Virus record (IMG/VR): IMGVR_UViG_3300021598_001137
Span: 1 to 61,146 of that record
Length of the DNA: 61,146 nt
Reading direction: 5' to 3' (one strand)
Origin: a virus
Shown here: piece after piece, positions 22,637 to 31,224 of the stretch
Numbering within the stretch: the first letter of the stretch is position 1
Layout: the number at the start of each line of letters is the position of its first letter
Program-made: the position numbers and the translations under genes
Notes under the pieces: generated by a model
The model's input: the letters and a program-made list of their open reading frames with translations, nothing else
What the model was told of the DNA's origin: nothing
The model's database searches: none

Positions 22637-23605
22637 ATGAATAGAGATTTAGAAGAAGAATTGCCAACGACAATAATGGCATTAAGAACTGTTGATGGGT
22701 ACAAGAGGATTGAGGATACTGATGAAGTAAGTGATTATGATACACCTTGTTGTTGGAGTAGTTTAAAGAATGATGAATATTCTCCCGCTTATCTTACAAC
22801 ACCACAAGTACCATCTGGTGTTTATGAAATTGCTTGGAACGGTCAACTTGGGACTCATACACTGAAGAAACAACCATTCAATACCGATGAGTTGTATGAA
22901 TTACCATCACCTGAAATAACTGATATTATTACCGATATTGAAAACTTTTGGAATAGAGTTGATGTATATAAAAAATACAACTTTGTACACAAACGAGGTA
23001 TTTTATTGTACGGAGAACCAGGGTGTGGTAAATCAGGTATAATTCAGTTACTATCAAAACAATTGATGCAAAGAAACGGTATTGTTATTAATATAAAAGA
23101 TGAAGAAGATTTAGAAAAATTCACATCATTTATACCCACCTTTAGAAAGGTTGAACCTAAAAGACCGTTAACTGTGTTACTTGAAGACATTGACTCAATC
23201 GCTGGGGAGAATAGATATTCAACGTCAAGATTATTAAACATTTTAGATGGTGTTAAACAGATTGAAAACGTTGTTTACATAGCAACAACCAATTACCCTG
23301 AGAAACTACAGGAGAGAATCACAAATAGACCTTCTCGTTTTGACAGACGTTATAAAGTTGAGTTACCAAGTGACGAAATTAGAAAATCATATATTGTTAA
23401 TAAACTTAATGATGAAGACTTGGCAACAATTAACATTAATGAGTGGGTTAAGAAAACAAAAGGAATGTCATTGTCTCATCTAAAAGAAGTTGTTATCTCA
23501 ACTATTATTATGGGTAGGGATTTTGATGAAACAATTGATAACCTTGAGGGTATGAAAAAGACCCCTACGGTTAAAGACAAAAAAGAAGTAGGATTTGGTA
23601 AATAA
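22637..23605 (+). CDS. AAA+ ATPase, 322 aa
   Basis: ATG 22637 selected; earlier Met codons overlap the phosphatase gene. Walker A GEPGCGKSG at about residue 126, Walker B LLEDIDS at about 185, sensor-1-like ATTNYPE and an arginine-finger region (RPSRFDRRY). The ATPase core resembles BCS1/FtsH-type classical AAA proteins. The first 100 residues are a specific domain I do not recognise. Likely an unfoldase or remodelling factor. Ends at a strong terminator. Confidence 0.85.
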   Translation: MNRDLEEELPTTIMALRTVDGYKRIEDTDEVSDYDTPCCWSSLKNDEYSPAYLTTPQVPSGVYEIAWNGQLGTHTLKKQPFNTDELYELPSPEITDIITDIENFWNRVDVYKKYNFVHKRGILLYGEPGCGKSGIIQLLSKQLMQRNGIVINIKDEEDLEKFTSFIPTFRKVEPKRPLTVLLEDIDSIAGENRYSTSRLLNILDGVKQIENVVYIATTNYPEKLQERITNRPSRFDRRYKVELPSDEIRKSYIVNKLNDEDLATININEWVKKTKGMSLSHLKEVVISTIIMGRDFDETIDNLEGMKKTPTVKDKKEVGFGK

Positions 23606-23640
23606 CAAAAAACCCCCTTATTTTTTAGGGGGTTTTATTT
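23606..23640. terminator. Bidirectional terminator
   Basis: CCCCCT / AGGGGG stem flanked by an A run on the left and T run on the right, separating the plus-strand AAA gene from minus-strand genes. Confidence 0.8.
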
Positions 23641-23773
23641 TGTATTTATAATCAGTCTCAATTTTAGGTAACGGTTTACTTTCCATTATCTTCTGATAAA
23701 GTTCCCAATTATCTGTGGGACTTATTAATGGGTCTATTATCCACTCTGTTTTGTATTTAGGTTCTTTTTTCAT
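23618..23773 (-). CDS. Small hypothetical protein, 51 aa
   Basis: Starts at the ATG whose codons overlap the end of the upstream peptidase gene by 17 nt and ends at the bidirectional terminator. Lys/Pro-rich with LISPTDNWELYQKIMESKPL. Small and unrecognised, supported by overlap and position. Confidence 0.5.
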   Translation of the reverse strand: MKKEPKYKTEWIIDPLISPTDNWELYQKIMESKPLPKIETDYKYKIKPPKK

Positions 23774-24914
23774 TTGTATTAGATTTAACATAAATTTTTC
23801 TAATGATGTTTGAATGAGTATCTTCAGGGTCTTGGGCCATTTCATAAAGTTTACCAATCTTTTTCGCCATTTTTTCTCCTACAAAATTAAACAATTTAAT
23901 TTCATTTTTATAAAAATTTAATGGGTTATTTTGATACTTTGAAAATTTTGATAAGTTTTTATAAAAATATTTACCTTTATCACTTTCAGGGTCAATCCCT
24001 CCCATGAATTCCATAAATTTTAAAAGACTGTCCTCTTCCCCCGATATTAATAAATGTTTTAACATCTCACCCTTATCGTTAGTTAAGTTTATATAACCCA
24101 ACTCTAAGATTAGATTAATAATCTCATCATCACTTTCAGGGACATCAATATCACTGTCACGTAAACGAGTTTTAATAGTTTCAATATCAGATTTCAACTC
24201 TGACACTAAGTCCTCAAACGTATAGTTTTTTAAAACCATAAATTCTTTAAAAGTTTTATCATTTAAAAGGAATTCTAAAAATTGAGTTTTATTGACATCG
24301 GATAATATCATTCTTGAGGCAACTTCAGTTGGTTTAACTAAAGTCTCAGTTAATGTTGCCAAATAAAGATAATGGAAAAATATTCTTAAAGGTTTAATAC
24401 CAAATGCCCCGAAATTGGATGTTGTACCATAGTCAACAATATGTGTCAATGGTTTTTCAGGTTCTTTAAAATTGTCATATGCGTGTTTTAATTCGTGAGA
24501 TAACGAAGGTAAAATCTCTGTTTTTTCATCTTTTAAAAATTTAATTATTTCAGACATATTAACATCCCTTTCAGGTAAATAAAGAGAAACGGAAATGTAT
24601 AATTCTGAAAAATCTTGTAAAGACATACTCACAAATTTTTTAATGTTATGAGTATATCTTGGCGAAAAACCCATACCTGCCATTAAAATTTTATCGGTAT
24701 CAACAAAATCCAACTCAATCCGAGCATGAACTTTTTTAATATTAAGTTCATTGATTTGTAAATTAGTACTGAACCCTATATCAAATTTACTATCCTCGTC
24801 AAATGTTTCATTTGATTCATACGATAATTGTTTTAATAAATCTTTATATAATTTCTCACCTGACAACAAAATGTTTTCAGGAACACCTAACGCCTCTAAT
24901 ATATATTTTTTCAT
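23757..24914 (-). CDS. HExxH metallopeptidase-like protein, 385 aa
   Basis: Starts MKKYILEALGVPEN, with YILE as an [IL]xE-like site. SLSHELKHAYDNF at about residue 140 is a zincin HExxH; the third ligand is not obvious, though several Glu lie 30-70 residues later. A long helical C-terminal half follows. The start codon shares bases with the stop of the upstream GH19 gene, so the two are co-translated and probably work together, perhaps in envelope or peptidoglycan breakdown. Peptidase function inferred from the motif. Confidence 0.7.
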   Translation of the reverse strand: MKKYILEALGVPENILLSGEKLYKDLLKQLSYESNETFDEDSKFDIGFSTNLQINELNIKKVHARIELDFVDTDKILMAGMGFSPRYTHNIKKFVSMSLQDFSELYISVSLYLPERDVNMSEIIKFLKDEKTEILPSLSHELKHAYDNFKEPEKPLTHIVDYGTTSNFGAFGIKPLRIFFHYLYLATLTETLVKPTEVASRMILSDVNKTQFLEFLLNDKTFKEFMVLKNYTFEDLVSELKSDIETIKTRLRDSDIDVPESDDEIINLILELGYINLTNDKGEMLKHLLISGEEDSLLKFMEFMGGIDPESDKGKYFYKNLSKFSKYQNNPLNFYKNEIKLFNFVGEKMAKKIGKLYEMAQDPEDTHSNIIRKIYVKSNTNEKRT

Positions 24915-25753
24915 TATGCTACTCCAAATGATTTTGATGCCTCAATGGCTTTATTTCTATGACCACTTCGTTTTTTTCTTGCGTTTTTGTCGGCAAAATA
25001 ACTTGCGGCATCTTCTTTACTTGAAAATTTAGGTATACTTGATGGTGATTGACCATCTAATAAAAATGTAACCGCAATTTTTGCAGCAATGTCGTTTCTA
25101 TTTAGCATTTCAGGATTTGACTCAAGACTCACCCCTGAAAGTTGACCGTATTTTCTGTAATTACCTCTTCCAGTCAACTGATTAAATCCTCTACCTCTAA
25201 AATTCCACCCATCACCACCTCCTTGATTACCCGCAATTTTTGCGTAAACTAAATTAAAGAACTCTTTTGCGTTACTTTTTAACTTATTTAGTTCACCATC
25301 GGAAAATTTACTAACTCTTGAACCAAAAATTTTTCTAATTCTTGAATTATCTGTATTAGCGTATGAAACCTCACCTTTAGGTTTAAAATTGGATTCTTTT
25401 TTAACGACAGATAACATACCTATTTGAGCTAAAGGGTCGGTTATTCCCTTTTTTTTCATTTCATCAATTAATAAAGAAATATTATTTTTTTGAATACTAT
25501 CAAAGTTACCTAAAAGTTTAACTTTACCAAATGACCCTGAACCCTGAACATTTTCAGTACTATCAACAGGTTCATCTGAATTGTCGGTGGATGATGAATC
25601 GGTAGGTTCCGTTGTTTTTGCGTTCTTTATACCTTTTAGTATTAAGTTACCAATAACACTTCCTGTATCTCTATCTGTATCAATAAAATCGGATTCAATT
25701 AAAGACTGTCTAATTAAAAACTTTTTTTGACTCTCAGTTATAACTAATTTCAT
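24914..25753 (-). CDS. Leader-bearing GH19-type lysin, 279 aa
   Basis: ATG 25753 gives the leader MKLVITESQKKFLIRQSLIE; 12 codons of open frame upstream are ignored. A Ser/Thr/Asp linker (about 45-75) leads to a GH19 chitinase/muramidase-like domain: VVKKESNF with the likely catalytic Glu, and GWNFRGRGFNQLTGRGNY. A lysin carrying the leader fits a virion-packaged wall-degrading enzyme rather than a free endolysin. TATTTAT lies upstream on this strand (complement around 25772). Enzyme class is confident; location is inference. Confidence 0.85.
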   Translation of the reverse strand: MKLVITESQKKFLIRQSLIESDFIDTDRDTGSVIGNLILKGIKNAKTTEPTDSSSTDNSDEPVDSTENVQGSGSFGKVKLLGNFDSIQKNNISLLIDEMKKKGITDPLAQIGMLSVVKKESNFKPKGEVSYANTDNSRIRKIFGSRVSKFSDGELNKLKSNAKEFFNLVYAKIAGNQGGGDGWNFRGRGFNQLTGRGNYRKYGQLSGVSLESNPEMLNRNDIAAKIAVTFLLDGQSPSSIPKFSSKEDAASYFADKNARKKRSGHRNKAIEASKSFGVA

Positions 25754-25805
25754 TTTTTTTATCTTTTTATATAAATACTTCCCTATCATTAAAGTTTATA
25801 TAAGA

Positions 25806-25812
25806 TATTTAT
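25806..25812 (+). promoter_or_regulatory. TATTTAT motif, candidate late-type promoter
   Basis: TATTTAT 7 nt before the GTG at 25820, in a divergent intergenic region that also holds the motif on the other strand. Confidence 0.4.
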
Positions 25813-25819
25813 AAAAGAC

Positions 25820-26206
25820 GTGAAAGTAACCATTATACATAAAAATTCGGGTATTGATAAGAATGAATATGAATTATATAATAAATTCATTAATTATCTT
25901 CAAGATAAATTTCCTTTGAATCGGGATTTAAAAGTTATATTTTTAGGTGAGAGAAACGGTAAAATGACTACAGGTAGTAGATTACCTCAAGAAATTAGAG
26001 TTTTATCTAAGAACAGAATGAATCGTGATATTTTAAGAACTTTGGCTCACGAGTGGGTTCATGAATATCAAATGGAGGTAGAAAAAAAGGAAATGGGTCC
26101 TGATATTGGTGGTAAAATTGAGGATGAAGCAAATTCAGAATCAGGTGCCATTATGAAAAAATTTGAGAGAGACGTTCCTGATTCTGAAGATAAGCTTTAC
26201 GATTAA
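25820..26206 (+). CDS. Small HExxH metallopeptidase-like protein, 128 aa
   Basis: GTG start follows TATTTAT. LAHEWVHEYQ at residues about 76-84 is a zincin motif; DEANSESGA about 30 residues later may supply the third ligand. At 128 aa it is a minimal zincin of the kind seen in phages. Its N-terminus MKVTIIHKN resembles the leader but lacks the Glu. Convergent with the lytic transglycosylase gene. Function inferred. Confidence 0.75.
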   Translation: MKVTIIHKNSGIDKNEYELYNKFINYLQDKFPLNRDLKVIFLGERNGKMTTGSRLPQEIRVLSKNRMNRDILRTLAHEWVHEYQMEVEKKEMGPDIGGKIEDEANSESGAIMKKFERDVPDSEDKLYD

Positions 26207-26764
26207 CTATAATATAGTCGGTCGTATCCATTTGTTTTGATAGTCATGATTTTTAACACAATACCTAGCGTAATCGTTAATCATTGGTCTACCTGTATTA
26301 TAACATCCGCATACTATTCCCCAATCATGATACTTGTTATATAGTTTTCGTAATAATTTCATACTAATTTCAATGTTTAGTCTGATATCATTTTTTAAAA
26401 TTTCATTTGGCACTCTACGTTTCTGTATTAGTTTAGCGGTACCTGGCATTATTTGCATGGGACCCAACGCTCCAACACAAGAAATCTGACTTGGATTGTA
26501 ACCCCAATGAAATGGTCCTTGATACCTTGTCTCCAAATAAGATATGTTGTACGCTATATACTTGGGTATATTGTATTCGGTAGAATATTTCTCAATATTT
26601 TCGTACATATACATAGGTATTGGTGAAACAATTTCATTATTACTTTTGAATAACTCAACTTCTTTTTTAAACTGAATTGTTGTTTTAAATGAACCCAAAG
26701 AAGTTAAAACAATCAATAACGATATTGTAAACAATGACGTTAAAATTAAATTTTTTGTATTCAT
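26207..26764 (-). CDS. Lytic transglycosylase (SLT family), 185 aa
   Basis: N-terminal membrane anchor or signal (about residues 7-25). The catalytic domain has YLETRYQG with the catalytic Glu, GALGPMQIMPGTAK, and GCYNTGRP: the ESR / GLMQ / AYN-type motifs of family 1 transglycosylases. It cleaves peptidoglycan glycan strands with formation of anhydro-muramic ends. Follows a small membrane-protein gene by 3 nt, so probably co-expressed. Position in the cell: periplasmic face. Confidence 0.85.
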   Translation of the reverse strand: MNTKNLILTSLFTISLLIVLTSLGSFKTTIQFKKEVELFKSNNEIVSPIPMYMYENIEKYSTEYNIPKYIAYNISYLETRYQGPFHWGYNPSQISCVGALGPMQIMPGTAKLIQKRRVPNEILKNDIRLNIEISMKLLRKLYNKYHDWGIVCGCYNTGRPMINDYARYCVKNHDYQNKWIRPTIL

Positions 26765-26767
26765 AAT

Positions 26768-27109
26768 TTAAGGTTTAATTTTATTAATCACAGGACTATG
26801 TTGACCCCAAACATTTGCTGCGTATAGTTTAAAGATTGTATTACCGATTGAATCTTGGTACACAGTGTAATCACCTGTATTATTATTGATGATAATTAAA
26901 TGATGACTTTCATCAATGGCGATTGTTACATCATTTTTCCTAACTTTAACAATTTCTTTTTTAGAAATCACAGTTTTGTTAGTTAATTTGTGATATGTAA
27001 AACCTACAATAAATGATGCTACCACCGAAATAACAATAATACCATAAACCATTGCGTTTTTAACAACTTCTTTAGCCGTTACTTTTCTCTTTTCTACATT
27101 CTCTTCCAT
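26768..27109 (-). CDS. Single-span membrane protein, 113 aa
   Basis: ATG 27109 selected; earlier codons lack support. Charged N-terminus (EENVEKRKVTAKEVVKN), one membrane helix (about 20-40) and a soluble strand-rich end (HHLIIINNNTGDYTVYQ). Topology and position just before the transglycosylase suggest an envelope partner, but no family is recognised. Confidence 0.6.
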   Translation of the reverse strand: MEENVEKRKVTAKEVVKNAMVYGIIVISVVASFIVGFTYHKLTNKTVISKKEIVKVRKNDVTIAIDESHHLIIINNNTGDYTVYQDSIGNTIFKLYAANVWGQHSPVINKIKP

Positions 27110-27185
27110 AATTTTTAAATTTAAATTGTTAATAACTCTATACAAATGTTAATCAAAAAACGGGAAATGTTCAATGAAACCCCGT

Positions 27186-27219
27186 AAAAAAAAAGAACCA
27201 CCAGTTTTTAATTGGTGGT
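27186..27219 (-). terminator. Rho-independent terminator
   Basis: On the minus strand: ACCACC / GGTGGT stem followed by a nine-T run, ending the FKBP transcript. Confidence 0.75.
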
Positions 27220-27244
27220 CTCTTGACTTTTTAATTTTTTTGTT

Positions 27245-27670
27245 TTACTCAACCGTGACAAGTTCTAAATCAAAAATTAATTTTTTACCTGCCAAAGGAT
27301 GATTTGCGTCAATTATTACAACATCTTCCTTTATTTCTGCAACCCTAACATTAACAGGTCCCATAGGTCCCTGAGCTTGTAACATATCCCCAACAGAAAC
27401 ACCTTCAGGGATTTGTTCCTTTGGTACCTCAACAATCATTTCTGGATTAATATCTCCGTAAGCATTTGTAGGCTCAATCTCAATCGTTTTTTTGTCACCC
27501 TCATTCATTTCTAATAATCCGTCCTCAAATCCTTTAATTAAAAGACCTTGACCTAATTGGGCTTTAAGAGGTTCTCTACCTTCAGTTAAAGATGAATCAA
27601 AAACAGTCCCATCTTCTAATCTACCCGTGTAATTAACTACAACGGTGTCACCATTTTGTACTTTTTTCAT
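27245..27670 (-). CDS. FKBP-type peptidyl-prolyl isomerase (SlyD-like), 141 aa
   Basis: VVVNYTGRLEDGTVFDSS opens an FKBP domain, interrupted by an insert-in-flap as in SlyD: residues about 70-125 with NAYGDINPEMIVEVPKEQ and ANHPLAGKKLIFDLELV. It lacks SlyD's His-rich metal-binding tail. It catalyses cis-trans Pro isomerisation and acts as a chaperone. Very host-like, so probably acquired from a Bacteroidota host. With DnaK, it is one of two folding helpers in the window. Confidence 0.9.
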   Translation of the reverse strand: MKKVQNGDTVVVNYTGRLEDGTVFDSSLTEGREPLKAQLGQGLLIKGFEDGLLEMNEGDKKTIEIEPTNAYGDINPEMIVEVPKEQIPEGVSVGDMLQAQGPMGPVNVRVAEIKEDVVIIDANHPLAGKKLIFDLELVTVE

Positions 27671-27716
27671 AAATCAGTTTTTTAATAAGTATATGTTAAA
27701 ACTTTAATGAATCAAC

Positions 27717-28046
27717 TTAATACATCACAATTTTATTCTTTTCATTATCAAAACGAATGTCATAAACATAATCATATAAATTAAGGACGTTTGTATTTTT
27801 AGTAATAAAGACATCACCACACTCAGTTTTTAATTTAGTAATTAAACTTGCTGCAAAACACCCCATACCCAAAAATGCATCTCCTAATCTTGGTGTGGTA
27901 AATGATATGGCGTCAATATATCTACCATCATTAATAAATCTTTCTAATTTGGTTTTAAGTCTCTTACCCCCATCGTGTTGGATGTGAATACTTATAAGTA
28001 AATCATCCTTTTCATTATAAATGTTAATTAATGCGGTTGTTGCCAT
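27717..28046 (-). CDS. Hypothetical protein, 109 aa
   Basis: Soluble mixed-fold protein (MATTALINIYNEKDDLLISI) with a Gly-rich turn RLGDAFLGMGCFAASLI. A TATATTTG box (complement 28064-28071) lies about 17 nt upstream on this strand. I recall similar small proteins in phages but cannot name a function. Confidence 0.65.
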   Translation of the reverse strand: MATTALINIYNEKDDLLISIHIQHDGGKRLKTKLERFINDGRYIDAISFTTPRLGDAFLGMGCFAASLITKLKTECGDVFITKNTNVLNLYDYVYDIRFDNEKNKIVMY

Positions 28047-28071
28047 AGAATATTATTTTTTGACAAATATA

Positions 28072-28350
28072 TTAAAAAAAATCAATAGTTGACATTAATT
28101 GAGTATTTTCAGGTACCACCATAAATTTCCAAGATTCATTCATTAGGTAATTTAACCCGTCAGGATATGTCTCATTTAACTCTTCTAGCACAGTCTCTTT
28201 TGGAATCATTAGTTTACAGTCTATCATATATTTTTTTTGATATTCGGAAAAATGTATCCGATTAATAAGAACATAACATCCTTCACCATATAAAAGCTCA
28301 AGGTCTTTTTTAAAAACTTTATTTAGTAAAACCTCTAATGCTTTTTTCAT
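28072..28350 (-). CDS. Hypothetical protein, 92 aa
   Basis: MKKALEVLLNKVFKKDLELL is helical, followed by strands. TATTTAT appears on this strand about 23 nt upstream (complement 28374-28380). No leader site. Not recognised. Confidence 0.6.
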   Translation of the reverse strand: MKKALEVLLNKVFKKDLELLYGEGCYVLINRIHFSEYQKKYMIDCKLMIPKETVLEELNETYPDGLNYLMNESWKFMVVPENTQLMSTIDFF

Positions 28351-28431
28351 AAAAAAATGTCTTATATTTTAATATAAATAGTTGAGAGTATATGGTCAAT
28401 TATTTAATTTGTTTTTAATTAAATTATTTGT

Positions 28432-28439
28432 TACATTTG
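28432..28439 (+). promoter_or_regulatory. Bacteroidota-type -7 box TACATTTG
   Basis: TAnnTTTG ending exactly 4 nt before the ATG at 28444. Confidence 0.6.
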
Positions 28440-28443
28440 AATT

Positions 28444-28629
28444 ATGAAAATATTTTTAATCATTGTTTTACTTATTGTTATCTTTATACCGTTAATATTT
28501 ATGGTATTAATGTTTTTACAAATAAAGAAACACATAAAAATTGATTTTAAAGATTTTAAAAAAATTAAGGGTATAAAAAACAACCCAAAAATTGACATTA
28601 AAGAAATTTTAAAGAAAAAAATAAAATAA
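28444..28629 (+). CDS. Single-span membrane protein with basic tail, 61 aa
   Basis: Residues 2-26 form a hydrophobic helix; the rest is Lys-rich (KKIKGIKNNPKIDIKEILKK). Host-type promoter. The next gene starts 1 nt after its stop. Function unknown. Confidence 0.6.
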   Translation: MKIFLIIVLLIVIFIPLIFMVLMFLQIKKHIKIDFKDFKKIKGIKNNPKIDIKEILKKKIK

Positions 28630-28630
28630 T

Positions 28631-28849
28631 ATGGATTTTTTACACGTTGAGAATGAATACAAATGGGTGTTAAAAGTGTTAAATTCTTGTTTAACAATCA
28701 CTCATTTAAAAGTTGCTGATTTATTATTTAAGACTTATAAACAAAAATGGTCTTATGAGTTATCCGACATTAAGTTGTTGACAATTAATTCTGATTATGA
28801 ACGACAAAAATCGTTAAGACTTGATGAGATACAAAAAAATCTGTCCTAA
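28631..28849 (+). CDS. Small hypothetical protein, 72 aa
   Basis: MDFLHVENEYKWVLKVLNSC begins a helical soluble protein ending SLRLDEIQKNLS. Immediately downstream of the membrane-protein gene, so co-transcribed. Not recognised. Confidence 0.6.
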   Translation: MDFLHVENEYKWVLKVLNSCLTITHLKVADLLFKTYKQKWSYELSDIKLLTINSDYERQKSLRLDEIQKNLS

Positions 28850-28885
28850 TTAAGATTACAGAGTTAATTTTTTTAAAGACTCATA

Positions 28886-28962
28886 TATTTATTATTACTA
28901 TCACTCTCATCTGAGTGCCTATATATAAGAGGGGATTGTAATTTTTTACAATCCCTTTTTTT
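28886..28962 (+). ncRNA. Candidate small RNA
   Basis: A TATTTAT-containing stretch at 28886-28895 is followed by a CACTC / GAGTG hairpin and a strong terminator, with no open frame between. Layout suggests a transcript of about 60-70 nt. No known RNA family recognised. Confidence 0.35.
28932..28962 (+). terminator. Rho-independent terminator
   Basis: Perfect 10-bp stem GGGATTGTAA / TTACAATCCC with a four-T loop and a trailing T run. Confidence 0.85.
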
Positions 28963-28978
28963 ATCCACAAAACTTTAT

Positions 28979-28986
28979 TATCTTTG
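28979..28986 (+). promoter_or_regulatory. Bacteroidota-type -7 box TATCTTTG
   Basis: Ends exactly 4 nt before the ATG at 28991. Confidence 0.6.
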
Positions 28987-28990
28987 TCAC

Positions 28991-29581
28991 ATGGAAACAG
29001 AGAAATTAAACATATTTGAAAAGATATCACTTTGGTGGAAATTTGATGGGAAATACATGCACAAGGAATTTGCTCGTGGCGTAAAAAATCTTTGGAGATG
29101 GTTTCCTACGATTTGGAAAGACCGTGATTGGGATGATACCTTTATATTTGAAATTCTCAGAGTTAAATTGGAGAATCAGGCAAAATATATTGGAGGTCGT
29201 GGAATCCATGTATCAGCAAAAAGAGATGCTGAGAAAATGAGAATGGTTGCGAAGTTAATCAAATTACAACAGGATGATTTCTATCATATGGAATATATGG
29301 ATTATCAAAAAAGTGAATTTGAGTTTGTACCAACCGACGAAACCAAAAAATGGTTTACAATGGAGAACACATTGATTTCTGAAAATTACGATGACTACTT
29401 TAAAAAGTACCCAAGAATCTTCAAAGAGGTGTTGTCTGAAGAAGATTTTTCTGATGAAGAACTTGTTGATGTTGAAACCAAAAGTAAAATCGCTATGAAA
29501 ATGTCGTATAGAAATCAAGACCGTTGTAGAAAATTGATTTTTAAAATAATGGAAAGTGAGATTTCTCGCTGGTGGGATTAA
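28991..29581 (+). CDS. Conserved phage-type hypothetical protein, 196 aa
   Basis: Trp/Arg-rich helical N-terminal half with ISLWWKFDGKYMHKEFARG and WRWFPTIWKDRDWD, a pattern I recall from phage proteins of unknown function. The C-terminal half is acidic, ending in a helix with basic residues. No membrane segment. It shares the host-type promoter class with the metallophosphoesterase that follows. Function unknown. Confidence 0.7.
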   Translation: METEKLNIFEKISLWWKFDGKYMHKEFARGVKNLWRWFPTIWKDRDWDDTFIFEILRVKLENQAKYIGGRGIHVSAKRDAEKMRMVAKLIKLQQDDFYHMEYMDYQKSEFEFVPTDETKKWFTMENTLISENYDDYFKKYPRIFKEVLSEEDFSDEELVDVETKSKIAMKMSYRNQDRCRKLIFKIMESEISRWWD

Positions 29582-29592
29582 AATAATTTTAT

Positions 29593-29600
29593 TATATTTG
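29593..29600 (+). promoter_or_regulatory. Bacteroidota-type -7 box TATATTTG
   Basis: Ends exactly 4 nt before the ATG at 29605. Confidence 0.6.
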
Positions 29601-29604
29601 TAAT

Positions 29605-30300
29605 ATGAAATACAAACTAACATTAATTTCTGACACGCATAATAAGCATAATAAGTTGAATGGGGACTTACCTGGTGGTGATATCTTACTCCATGCTGGC
29701 GACATATCCTCTATGGGTTATGAGCATGAAATCCAAGGGTTTGCAAATTGGTATGATAAAATCAATATTTACGATTTTAAAGGTTTCATCGCTGGTAACC
29801 ACGATTGGGGGTTTCAAAATAACACAGAGAAAATCAAAGGATTATTAACTGGTTATAAGACAATTGACTACATCCAAGATGAGGTTGTTGGATACCAAGA
29901 TGGTGACAAACCTGAAATAAAAATTTGGGGTAGTCCTTGGCAACCTGAGTTCTATAATTGGGCGTTTAATCTTCCTCGCAATGGTGAAGAACTTAAATCA
30001 AAATGGGATATGATTCCTGAAGGTATTGACATTCTTATCACTCACGGACCAAGTTGGGGGATGAATGATGATGTTGAAGGACGACGAGGACAACACCTTG
30101 GATGTGAATTACTTGCTGAAAGAATCAAACAAGTAAAACCTAAAATCTTTGTTTGTGGTCACATTCATTCAGGACACGGACACTATTTTGACGGAACTAC
30201 ACATTACTTCAATGCTGCGGTTCTTGACGAGCAATATCTTTATGGTCACACACCTTGGAGTTTTGAGTGGGACCCAATCACAAATGAAATATTTTGGTAG
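29605..30300 (+). CDS. Calcineurin-like metallophosphoesterase, 231 aa
   Basis: All five metal-binding blocks are present in order: SDTHNKHN, LLHAGDIS, AGNHDWG, ILITHGPSWG, and CGHIHSGHGHY. Members hydrolyse phosphodi- or monoesters using two metal ions; the closest cellular type is the single-domain family acting on cyclic nucleotides or nucleic acids. Substrate unknown. It could remove nucleotide signals or process nucleic acid ends. Own promoter and terminator. Confidence 0.9.
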   Translation: MKYKLTLISDTHNKHNKLNGDLPGGDILLHAGDISSMGYEHEIQGFANWYDKINIYDFKGFIAGNHDWGFQNNTEKIKGLLTGYKTIDYIQDEVVGYQDGDKPEIKIWGSPWQPEFYNWAFNLPRNGEELKSKWDMIPEGIDILITHGPSWGMNDDVEGRRGQHLGCELLAERIKQVKPKIFVCGHIHSGHGHYFDGTTHYFNAAVLDEQYLYGHTPWSFEWDPITNEIFW

Positions 30301-30301
30301 T

Positions 30302-30328
30302 AAAAAACCCCTCTTTGGAGGGGTTTTT
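30302..30328. terminator. Bidirectional terminator
   Basis: CCCCTC / GAGGGG with A run upstream and T run downstream, between convergent genes. Confidence 0.8.
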
Positions 30329-30329
30329 C

Positions 30330-31148
30330 TTATTTTAAAAGATTATAAAATTCTTTAAAATGTTTTAATCTATCAGCAAGACCATTATCACCACCGTTTA
30401 CTCGTTTTGTAACCGATTTAACAACCGCATCATCGGCACCTTTATCACAAATACCCCATAGACCATTCGCATCAAAGAAATAAGCTGCGGACGCTAATGG
30501 ATATTTTGTTGCAACTAAATCAGGATTCGCCACACAATCTTCACCAACAAATTTACTGAAGTTTGTATAGTTATTTTTTCCTGTTAATTGTATAAACCCT
30601 CTCCCTCTAAATTTAAAACCTTCTTTTGTTGATTCATCACCATTACCCATTCTTCCACCATAAACTCTTGAAGCAATTTTTTCAGGTTGTTTCGCATATG
30701 ATTCAGCTAAGTTACCTGGAAAATATTTTCCGAACACTCTTTTAAGTGCGTCCGCAGAATAATGTAGATTTTCTGAAACCGCCCTAAAATTTCCACTTTC
30801 GTGAGCACATTGTGCTAAGAAATGTGCCAATCTTAAATTAGATGTAATATTAAATTTTTTTGCCGTCTCGTCAATCTGAGACAATACTGAATCAGGTATG
30901 TGACCTTTTAATTTACTAATGTTTAAACCACTTGTTGACGGTATAACAACATCTTCTTTAATTATTGTGGTCCCATATAGTTTTTCCAAACTTTTTTGAC
31001 CTACAATTCCATCGGCAGTTAGACCATTACTGGATTGCCATTCTTTAACTGCTTTTTCGGTACCAGGACCAAATACACCATCGGCCTTTAAGCCTAGTTT
31101 GGATTGTAATTTTTTTACATCCTCACCTGTTGAACCAATTTTTAACAT
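30330..31148 (-). CDS. Endolysin: peptidoglycan-binding domain plus GH19, 272 aa
   Basis: Residues about 1-60 are a PG_binding_1 repeat (LKIGSTGEDVKKLQSKLG, DGVFGPGTEKAVKEWQ). A short linker leads to a GH19 catalytic domain (about 80-270): LAQCAHESGNF with the catalytic Glu, SRVYGGRMGNGD and FKFRGRGFIQLTGKNNY. No leader and no signal peptide, so it is probably the soluble lysis enzyme, unlike the leader-bearing GH19 at 24914. TATTTAT lies upstream on this strand. It hydrolyses glycan strands of the wall. Confidence 0.9.
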   Translation of the reverse strand: MLKIGSTGEDVKKLQSKLGLKADGVFGPGTEKAVKEWQSSNGLTADGIVGQKSLEKLYGTTIIKEDVVIPSTSGLNISKLKGHIPDSVLSQIDETAKKFNITSNLRLAHFLAQCAHESGNFRAVSENLHYSADALKRVFGKYFPGNLAESYAKQPEKIASRVYGGRMGNGDESTKEGFKFRGRGFIQLTGKNNYTNFSKFVGEDCVANPDLVATKYPLASAAYFFDANGLWGICDKGADDAVVKSVTKRVNGGDNGLADRLKHFKEFYNLLK

Positions 31149-31224
31149 ATCTATTTATATTTTTAAATAAATATCCTAAACGGGGTAACAATGGGGTTGA
31201 ATTAGTTTTTTTTTCATTAAATAG

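Noticed and set aside
23400-23605. J-domain partner for DnaK
   Set aside because: No HPD motif was found in any of the window's proteins.
28431-28697. Minus-strand frame over the 28444 gene
   Set aside because: Ile/Phe/Lys-rich mirror of the plus-strand gene, with no promoter and no plausible start.
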